A DNA stretch of 64,000 nucleotides, from contig NZ_JBHUOZ010000002.1 in the NCBI RefSeq assembly GCF_042686025.1, positions 248,001 through 312,000 of the forward strand, given 5' to 3'. Below, piece by piece: positions 25,828-33,700 of the stretch. The first letter of the stretch is position 1; every line of letters starts with the position of its first letter. The stretch comes from Terrimonas rubra. Its GTDB lineage: Bacteria; Bacteroidota; Bacteroidia; Chitinophagales; Chitinophagaceae. Under the pieces are notes generated by a model. It made no database searches. It had not been told where the DNA came from and saw only the letters and a program-made list of their open reading frames with translations. The position numbers were made by a program, and so were the translations under genes.

Positions 25828-26657
25828 AAAAATACACTTATCCTTCGGTACTTACTATTGCCGGTTTTGACGGAAGCGGGGGAGCCGGCATCCAGGCCGA
25901 TATAAAAACATTCTCGGCACTGGGCTGTTATGCCACATCGGTATTAACCGCATTGCCGGTACAAAACACGATGGGGGTACGTAAAATCTATCCCATCCCC
26001 GTAGAGGCTGTGGCCGATCAGATCAGGGCCATATTAGACGATATTTTTCCTGGTGCTATAAAAATAGGCATGGTACATACGCCTGAACTGGTGGAAACCA
26101 TTGTAGATACACTGAGCGAATACCCTAAAATACCCATTGTATTTGACCCGGTAATGGTAGCCACCAGCGGCCACCGGTTAATTGAAAGCGATACCATTAC
26201 TACCATCATCAACCGCTTACTGCCGGTAGCCGAAATCATTACCCCCAATATGGATGAAAGCGCTATACTGGCCGGTATGCCGGTAAAGACCCTGGATGAT
26301 ATGGTTATTGCCGGGAACAAAATAAGAGCCCTGGGTTGCCGGTCCTTATTATTAAAGGGTGGTCACCAGGAAACGGAAAAGATCACGTCCCTGTTCATCA
26401 GCGAAGATGGAAGCGTTGACCCCTTTGTAACCGAAAAGTTTAAAACAAATAACACACATGGTTCGGGCTGTACTTTATCATCGGCAATTGCGGCTTACCT
26501 GTCGCAAGGCAAGGCTTTAGCTGAAGCTGTGGCTTTAGCGCAGGCCTATGTATTTGATGCCATAAAACATGGACAGGATGTACAAACAGGAAAAGGGAAC
26601 GGCCCGCTGAATCATTTTTTTAATCCTCAAAAACTAATTAAAAATGAAATGGTCTGA
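25824..26657 (+). CDS. thiD: Hydroxymethylpyrimidine/phosphomethylpyrimidine kinase
   Basis: 277 residues, ribokinase family. It phosphorylates HMP and then HMP-phosphate, giving the substrate of ThiE. GSGGAGIQADIKT (about 17-29) binds substrate and THGSGCTLSSA carries the anion-hole Cys216. ThiD is often fused or paired with ThiE or TenA; here all are separate but overlapping. The last residues overlap the tenA start by 14 bp. Confidence 0.95.
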   Translation: MKKYTYPSVLTIAGFDGSGGAGIQADIKTFSALGCYATSVLTALPVQNTMGVRKIYPIPVEAVADQIRAILDDIFPGAIKIGMVHTPELVETIVDTLSEYPKIPIVFDPVMVATSGHRLIESDTITTIINRLLPVAEIITPNMDESAILAGMPVKTLDDMVIAGNKIRALGCRSLLLKGGHQETEKITSLFISEDGSVDPFVTEKFKTNNTHGSGCTLSSAIAAYLSQGKALAEAVALAQAYVFDAIKHGQDVQTGKGNGPLNHFFNPQKLIKNEMV

Positions 26658-27300
26658 ATATACCTGGACACAGGTGGAGCATTGTTATCAAGCTATATTG
26701 GAAATGCCTTTTATAACGGAGCTTTCAGCCGGAACCCTACCCGTGGAAACCTTTAAGTTTTATATGGCCCAGGATTCGCTTTACCTGGAACATTTTGGAA
26801 GGGCATTATCCCTTGTGGGCGCTAAAGCATACGATATACAGGATGTACTGGCATTTATCCGTTTTGCTGAAGGGGCCATTGTGGTAGAGAATGCCTTACA
26901 CGAAACCTATTTTAAAGACTTTGGTCTCACCGACAGGGGAACCATGCAGCCAGCCTGCCATCATTATATTCACTTCTTAAAAAGCACAGCCGCTTTTGAT
27001 GCAGTGGAAGTTGGTATGGCGGCCTTACTGCCCTGTTTCTGGATATATAAAAAAGTAGGTGACCATATTTTTCAAAACCAGGAAACAGTAAATAATCCCT
27101 ATAAAAAATGGATCCAAACTTATAGCAACGAGGATTTTGGCGCCCTGGTTCAACAGGCCATCAATATTTGTGATGCCGCGGCTGAACGCTCTACACCGGA
27201 AATAAGAGAAAGAATGACACAGGCATTCATCACTTCATCGCATTTGGAATTCGATTTCTGGCAGGGGGCTTATCACAACCGAAAATGGAACGTCTTTTAA
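26644..27300 (+). CDS. tenA: Thiaminase II / aminopyrimidine aminohydrolase
   Basis: 218 residues, all-helical TenA fold. It deaminates aminomethyl-aminopyrimidine, a breakdown product of thiamine, to HMP for ThiD. The nucleophile is Cys131 (LPCFW) and the acid Glu202 (HLEFDFW). Placement in a riboswitch-controlled operon with thiM, thiE and thiD supports the salvage role rather than net thiamine degradation. The stop is 4 bp from the convergent stop of the FUSC gene, with no hairpin between them. Confidence 0.95.
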   Translation: MKWSEYTWTQVEHCYQAILEMPFITELSAGTLPVETFKFYMAQDSLYLEHFGRALSLVGAKAYDIQDVLAFIRFAEGAIVVENALHETYFKDFGLTDRGTMQPACHHYIHFLKSTAAFDAVEVGMAALLPCFWIYKKVGDHIFQNQETVNNPYKKWIQTYSNEDFGALVQQAINICDAAAERSTPEIRERMTQAFITSSHLEFDFWQGAYHNRKWNVF

Positions 27301-27304
27301 CGTA

Positions 27305-29524
27305 TCATGCACTTAATTTCTGGCTGGTTCGCTTTAAATCGCCGGCCAGCCTGGAGATAAATAAAAACTGGTCGATGATGGGTTTAAGTTCACCCAATCT
27401 TATGCGGGTGTCGGTGTCCATTAGGCCCTGCTGGATTTCGGTACGCCGTTTTTCTATCAGCTCATTGGCATGTTTGTTCAAGGCAAGTTCGGGATGATCA
27501 TCCTCCTCTTCCTGCCAGGCCACTTTGTTTAAAATAGCAATACAGTCCTCCAGTTCCTCCAGGGTATCATCTATCACCGGGCTGAAATCGGTAGAGCGGT
27601 ATTTGATAGATAGCGTAGGTGAGTAATAAGATAAAGTGGCAATATGTGAGTTGAGCATATTACTCATTACCACAAACTGGTGGGTGAGTTTGCTATGTAC
27701 CTGCTTACTCTTTGGTTCGGCCAGCATACGCGAAAAAGCACCCGCCAGATTGGCCTGGGCTACAAAAGCATTCTTGCGGCTTATTTTAAAATCGAGTACC
27801 GATGAGGATTCGTTCACGTAAGGCAGGCTTACATTTTTATAGTAGGTAATACTTTCCTTCACCGCATCGATCATATAGGTTTTTATCTGCTCCTTCTCCC
27901 AGGCGGGCACTAATAAAAAGGTAGCGCCAAATGCGATCACAGAGCCAATGGCCGTATCAATTACCCTGTCCTGCAGTATTACCTGGAAATGTGCCGTATC
28001 CAGCAGGTAAAACATAATGAGTACAAAGGGTGTCATAAAAATAACACTGAATAAATACCGGGTACGCATAAAGCTATATGAGCCGATCATGAACAGTAAC
28101 ATGATGGCAAAGAGGGCCGATTCATTTTTAATCAGTGTAAGGATGCCCAAACCCAGCAAGGCGCCGAATATGGTACCGGCCAGTCGCTGGTAATTCCGTT
28201 CCCGGCTCAGGCTGTATGCAGGTTTTAATATCACGATGATGGTCAGTAATATCCAGTACCCGTGACCCAGTGAAAAAATATGGGAGAGTATATAACCTGC
28301 AGTAGTAGCAATACTCACCCGCAGGGCATGCCGGAAAGTATTTGATTTAAGGGACAGGTTATCCGGCAACAGTCTCCAGCTAAGGTCAGTAGGGGTTACA
28401 AAATGTTCATAATCGCCGGGCAGTTTATAATCAGCTGCCGATTTTTTATCATAACCGGTGTAATGATGTAAAGTGTATAACCTCACCGATATATCATCCA
28501 GGGATTGTAATATTTTACGCAGGCTTAATAAAGCTTCCAGGTTTTCGGGGTTACGCTGGCTGTCCCGGAATGTATTAAAATACTGCTGCAGCTCCTTTAA
28601 ATGCTGCTGCATATCCACCGGTTCACGGGAGTATTTACCACTTTGAACAGAAAGGCCTATCTCGTCCAGCTCATTGGCCATTTCCATGATAATGGTCCTG
28701 AAACGTTCTAATATATCAGTATTATCAAAGTATTTATGCAGGGCTTCGTAGGCATAAAAAGTAGTAGTGGTTTTTTCAAACAGGTCAACCGTATCTGAAA
28801 ATATCATCAGTATAGTACGGCTGGTAGTGGTGGACTCCTTAATGATATGCCGGCTTTTGAACAACATTTCCCGCAGGGTTTGCTGCTGGTTCTGAACGAT
28901 CACCTGTTTTTCCAGTAACAGCCCGTACACTTTATCATAATCTACCTGCTTGTTATAAAACAAAGCCCGGCTGCGCAGGTAATCGGCCACCGACATAATA
29001 TTTTCACCCAGGGCCTGCTGAATAAGTTTATAAGGCCTGAAACTGTATAAGGTAATACTCAGCAGCATATACCAAACCCCGCCCGCGGCCACATATAATG
29101 CGTTCAGTGCAATACCCTGTGGTGAATTGTGCACCTGTTGTATACCCAGCACCATCACCAGTAAAGCCGACATGCCAATGGCATTTACCCGGGAATTGTA
29201 AACACCTATCATACTGAACAGGAAACAAAATATAGCGATCAGGAAACCCAGCAATACGGGAGAGTAGGAAACAAAGCCTGTGATGAGGGATACAAAAAAG
29301 ATAATGATGACCGTAGCCCGCATGCCATTACGCCGGTGCAAAATAGGCCCCGGCATATCTGACACACTTACACAAAGTGCACCCAGCGACACCACAATAC
29401 CGATATGAAGTAATCCGAAAAAATTAAGTATGATGGCGGGCAAAGTAACGCCGGCAGTAATACGTATACCCTCAGCAAAATAATAGCTGTTAATAAAACT
29501 CCGGTATTGTTTTACATAATCCAT
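27305..29524 (-). CDS. FUSC/YccS-family inner membrane transporter
   Basis: 739 residues in two similar halves. Each starts with a cluster of transmembrane segments (about 20-170 and 400-540) followed by a long cytoplasmic helical region, as in the FUSC/YccS and aromatic-acid exporter families. The substrate is not predictable; family members export aromatic acids or act on cell envelope lipids. It is the last gene of a minus-strand run with the SMR exporter and the glutathione peroxidase, separated by 37 bp from the former. Confidence 0.82.
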   Translation of the reverse strand: MDYVKQYRSFINSYYFAEGIRITAGVTLPAIILNFFGLLHIGIVVSLGALCVSVSDMPGPILHRRNGMRATVIIIFFVSLITGFVSYSPVLLGFLIAIFCFLFSMIGVYNSRVNAIGMSALLVMVLGIQQVHNSPQGIALNALYVAAGGVWYMLLSITLYSFRPYKLIQQALGENIMSVADYLRSRALFYNKQVDYDKVYGLLLEKQVIVQNQQQTLREMLFKSRHIIKESTTTSRTILMIFSDTVDLFEKTTTTFYAYEALHKYFDNTDILERFRTIIMEMANELDEIGLSVQSGKYSREPVDMQQHLKELQQYFNTFRDSQRNPENLEALLSLRKILQSLDDISVRLYTLHHYTGYDKKSAADYKLPGDYEHFVTPTDLSWRLLPDNLSLKSNTFRHALRVSIATTAGYILSHIFSLGHGYWILLTIIVILKPAYSLSRERNYQRLAGTIFGALLGLGILTLIKNESALFAIMLLFMIGSYSFMRTRYLFSVIFMTPFVLIMFYLLDTAHFQVILQDRVIDTAIGSVIAFGATFLLVPAWEKEQIKTYMIDAVKESITYYKNVSLPYVNESSSVLDFKISRKNAFVAQANLAGAFSRMLAEPKSKQVHSKLTHQFVVMSNMLNSHIATLSYYSPTLSIKYRSTDFSPVIDDTLEELEDCIAILNKVAWQEEEDDHPELALNKHANELIEKRRTEIQQGLMDTDTRIRLGELKPIIDQFLFISRLAGDLKRTSQKLSA

Positions 29525-29561
29525 CCTGCAAAAAGCAACGGGGTTGCTATAAATAAATTAA

Positions 29562-29888
29562 TCAGTGTGAAGAAACAGCTTTTAACCCAATAATGGAAGC
29601 AATAAGTGTAACTAAAAATACAATACGCCAGGTAGTGGCCGGCTCCTTAAATATAAAGATCCCTACCAGCACGGTACCTACCGCACCGATACCCGTCCAC
29701 ACCGCGTAGGCCGTACCCAGCGGTATATGCAAAGAAGCCCGGTACAGCAAATACATGCTGGCCGATAAACAAATAAAAAAACCTGTCATCCATACTGCCG
29801 TGTTGGTATCGGGCTCTCTCGCTTTTCCTAAACAGGTAGCAAAGCCTACTTCAAACAACCCGGCTATGATCAATAATATCCAATTCAT
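29562..29888 (-). CDS. sugE: SMR-family exporter, SugE/Gdx (guanidinium) type
   Basis: 108 residues with four transmembrane segments and the essential Glu in AGLFEVGFA (about residue 13). GTAYAVWTGIGAVG (about 57-70) and the end IIGLKAVSSH closely resemble E. coli SugE/Gdx, which exports guanidinium, rather than EmrE. No guanidine riboswitch is visible; the gene lies 5 bp behind the glutathione peroxidase gene. SMR proteins work as dual-topology or heterologous dimers, and here only one is encoded. The subtype assignment rests on these motifs. Confidence 0.86.
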   Translation of the reverse strand: MNWILLIIAGLFEVGFATCLGKAREPDTNTAVWMTGFFICLSASMYLLYRASLHIPLGTAYAVWTGIGAVGTVLVGIFIFKEPATTWRIVFLVTLIASIIGLKAVSSH

Positions 29889-29893
29889 ACATT

Positions 29894-30610
29894 TTAATCC
29901 AGCTGTGAAACAATCTCCTCACTCAGTGGTGATACGGATGGCGGATAATAATCAATTAAAGTGCCATTCTCATCTACTAGGTATTTTGAAAAGTTCCATT
30001 CCGGAGCGGTGCTATTCCAACCGTTTTTGGCAGCATCGGTCAGCCATTGGTATACGCTGTTTTGTTGTGCACTTTTGATCACCGTAGTTTTTTGCATTAA
30101 CGGGAAGCTCACGCCAAAATTCACCTGGCAAAAACTGGCAATTTCCTCATCGGTTCCTTTTTCCTGTTCCTTAAAATCGTTGGCCGGAAAACCCAGTATC
30201 ACCAGTTTATCCTTATGCTGCTCATATAGTTTTTGCAATTCGGCATACTGGGCTGTATACCCGCAGTTGGAAGCCGTGTTAACGATCAATACTTTTTTGC
30301 CCTGCAGTTGCCCGAAATCAAATGCGGTTTTGTTATTGGCGGTAGCACTTAATGTATAAAAGGAGACCGGCGCTTTTACCTGGCCGTCCCGGTTATGTTG
30401 CGACATATTTTTCTTTTTAGGAGTTAAAAACATGATAGCCGGGTAAATGGCTTTCATGATGCGTTGCCTGATGGTCATATCTGTATTGTTTTTGGTAACA
30501 ATAAATACATATACTGCAAACGTAGTACATAGTATAACACTAATAACAACAATGCGTTTCAATAGTTTATATAACCTTTTACGTACCACCTGGTTTATTA
30601 TTACGTGCAA
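29894..30610 (-). CDS. Membrane-anchored glutathione peroxidase family protein
   Basis: 238 residues. A transmembrane helix (about 17-37) and a linker lead to a thioredoxin-fold peroxidase. The peroxidatic Cys116 is in NTASNCGYT. The following LGFPANDFKEQE carries the Gln of the catalytic tetrad, and PEWNFSKYLV the Trp and Asn. Most bacterial members use thioredoxin rather than glutathione. Standard enzymes are about 160 residues; the extra 75 are the anchor, placing the domain in the periplasm. A later Met at about 69 would give a soluble form. It probably leads an operon with sugE and the FUSC gene. Confidence 0.87.
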   Translation of the reverse strand: MHVIINQVVRKRLYKLLKRIVVISVILCTTFAVYVFIVTKNNTDMTIRQRIMKAIYPAIMFLTPKKKNMSQHNRDGQVKAPVSFYTLSATANNKTAFDFGQLQGKKVLIVNTASNCGYTAQYAELQKLYEQHKDKLVILGFPANDFKEQEKGTDEEIASFCQVNFGVSFPLMQKTTVIKSAQQNSVYQWLTDAAKNGWNSTAPEWNFSKYLVDENGTLIDYYPPSVSPLSEEIVSQLD

Positions 30611-30726
30611 GATACGATCAATGTACGGGAGTACCCCGGCATTTCCGTTTATCTGTTCCTGTCTCCTTACATAATCTTAATGTAGATTTTTTCGGTATAG
30701 CAGGTATCTTTACAGCCGTTCCTAAG

Positions 30727-33700
30727 ATGACAGGGTTTGTAAAGAAATACCAACAACTACTGCGTTTTTGTTTATGTACTATTATATGTAGCCTGCTGGT
30801 TACCGGTACCTATGCCCAAACAGCCGCATTTACCATTGATAACCCCAGTGGTTGTGCACCCCTGTCCGTAAACTTTACCGATATCTCCTCCGGCGCCACC
30901 GTAGTAAGCCGCAGCTGGAACCTGGGCAGCGGCCCGATCAGCAATACTGACCCTACCGTGGGAGCTAATTTTAATACCCCTGGTACCTATACTATACAAC
31001 TGACCGTTAACTTCAGCAACGGCACTACACAAACCCAGCAGCAAACCGTAACGGTACACCCCAAACCCGTAGCCAATTTCAACGCCAGTACCCTGATCGG
31101 TTGTGCCACCCTGCCGGTAAATTTTACCGATGCATCCACCACGGCCACCGGCAGTATCACTACCTGGAACTGGAGTTTTGGCGCCGGCTCGGCCAGTACA
31201 CAGAACCCTTCCTACAGCTTTACCACCAATGGCCAGTACACCGTATCCCTTTTTGTGGAGAATAACTGGGGCTGCCGCAGCGATGCCGAAACCAGGCCTA
31301 ATTATATTACTGTACACAACCGACCCAGTGCAGCCTTTACAGTAGACGCCGATGCCAGCTGTACTTTACCGTTTACACCAACCTTTACCAATAACACTAC
31401 CGGCAGCGGTACTTTAACCTATGCCTGGGATTTTGGGAATGGCGAAACCTCAACCGATGCCGTACCCGTTCACAGTTATACCACACCCGGCGTGTATACT
31501 ATTACTTTAAACGCCAATAACGGCACTAACTGTAACAGTAATACAGCCAGCCGTACGGTATATGTTGGCAAGCCGGCAACACCGCCGGTATTAAGCGGAC
31601 CGGCCAATCTTTGTGTCAATACATCGGGCTATTTCTCTTTTCCCGCTACTACACCATCCAACTGGTTACAAAACGTAAGCTGGGATTTTGGAAACGGTAC
31701 CGTGGTAAACGGCAGCAACGGCATATACTATACTTATCCCTCGCCGGGCACTTATACCATTACCGCTACCGTACGTTACCGCAGCGGTTGTGAAGACATT
31801 ATTACCACTAATGTAACCGTTTCGCCAAGACCCGATATTACAGTAAGTGCTTTGCCAACAGCTGCATGCCAGTTACCCTTCAGCACAACATTTACAGCAA
31901 CCGCTACACCGCTTAACCCCAACTATATTTATAACTGGGATTTTGGTGACGGCAACAGTCAGTCAGGTACAGGCCTTAGCACCATCGGCCACAGTTATGG
32001 CAGCGCCGGTAATTATACTGTTACCGTAACAGTCACCGACCCTGATAACCCCAATGCGGCCTGTAATAGCCGTAGCACCACCATGGTTGTAAGAACGGCT
32101 ATACCCGCCATAGATATTTATAATTACACTCCGCAAAGCGGCTGTAAACCTTTATTCACCACTTTTAATTCCTACTTAAACAACCTGGTTACACCCATTG
32201 CCGGTGTACAGTATACCTGGAATTTTGGCGATGGCAGCCCGGACTATATAGTTACACCAAACAACAACTATTCTACCGCAACGCATTTATACACCACTGC
32301 CGGAACTTTCACCGTAAGGGTTACCGCTCAAACACCCGAAGGATGTACCACCTATGATGAAGTGGTGGTTACCGTTACCGATGAATGCCCGCCCGGAGAA
32401 GGTGGTGGCGGAGGAGGCGGAGGCGGTGGCTTTGGTAATAATGGCGGCAGTTGTGCCAATCGTCTGGCTTATACTTTTACGGCCAATAATGTACCGGGCA
32501 CTACCGTGTATAGCTGGAATTTTGGCGACCCCGCTTCAGGGGCCGCTAACGAGATAACCGGCAATAACGCCACCATTACACATACCTTTAGCGGCCCCGA
32601 TACCTATACGGTAACCCTGACCCGTGAAATTACCGCAACCGGTGCACTGGTAACCACTACCCGGGTGATAACTGTTACCAACGAACCCATCGTACCGGCT
32701 TTTACGGCCAGCCCCATTGCTGTTTGCCCTAATGGTACCGTAACTTTTACGCCTGCGGGCATTAATGCCGATCGTGTACGCAGTTATACCTGGAACTTTG
32801 GTGATGGCTCTCCTGTTACCACCATCAACAATACCAACCCGCCCCTGCCAGCATTGGATGGTGTAACCTCTCATACCTATACAGCAACAGGCACCTATAC
32901 CGCTACCTTAACTATTATTGATCGGTTAAACTGTTCAACGGTTTCCGATAACAGTATACAGATCATTGTAGATGGACCAACAGCCGATTTTACGGCCGAT
33001 GTGTTAACCTCCTGCGATCAAAACTTTGACGTAAGGTTTACGCCCACACAAACCCCCATTGATCCATCAGTGCCTATTGTCAGGTGGATCTGGAATTTTG
33101 GCGATGGTACTAATATTACCCAAACCAGTGCGGACCCCGTAACGCATAGTTATAACAATAGCAGCTATTACCGGGCCTATGCGGTAAGCTTAACGGTGGA
33201 AGATGCCAATGGCTGCCGCAGTGATGTGGTATTAAAACCGGATTATATCAAAGCATATCGTCCGCAGGCTTCTTTTTATGCCAGTAGTCCTTTACGCTGT
33301 AATAATTACACTGTAACATTTTACAATACATCCAACGCACAGGGAACCCCAGCTGCACCCAACTACAAGTTTACCTGGAATTTTGGCGATGGCAGTGCAG
33401 AAGTAGCGACCAATAGTAACGCGGCACAAACACATACTTATGCCGGCGATGACGAGTACACCATTACATTGACCGTGATGGATGAAAACGGCTGCACCCA
33501 CACCTATACACAAAACAACTATATACGCATTGTAAAGCCCGTCGCCGATTTTGAACCCGGCGGTAGTATTACCCAATGCGCACCTATAAGCCTGGGCTTT
33601 GTCAACCTGTCCGAAACCTTCGGGCAGCCAGCTACCTATACCTGGGATTTTGGTAATGGCGGTACCGGCTCTACCAGTGCAACCCCGCAACCCGTCATCT

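Noticed and set aside
30772..31317. 181-codon ORF antisense to the giant PKD gene
   Set aside because: Gly/Ala/Tyr-rich composition expected from the reverse strand of a Thr/Gly/Asn-rich gene; the plus-strand gene is certain.
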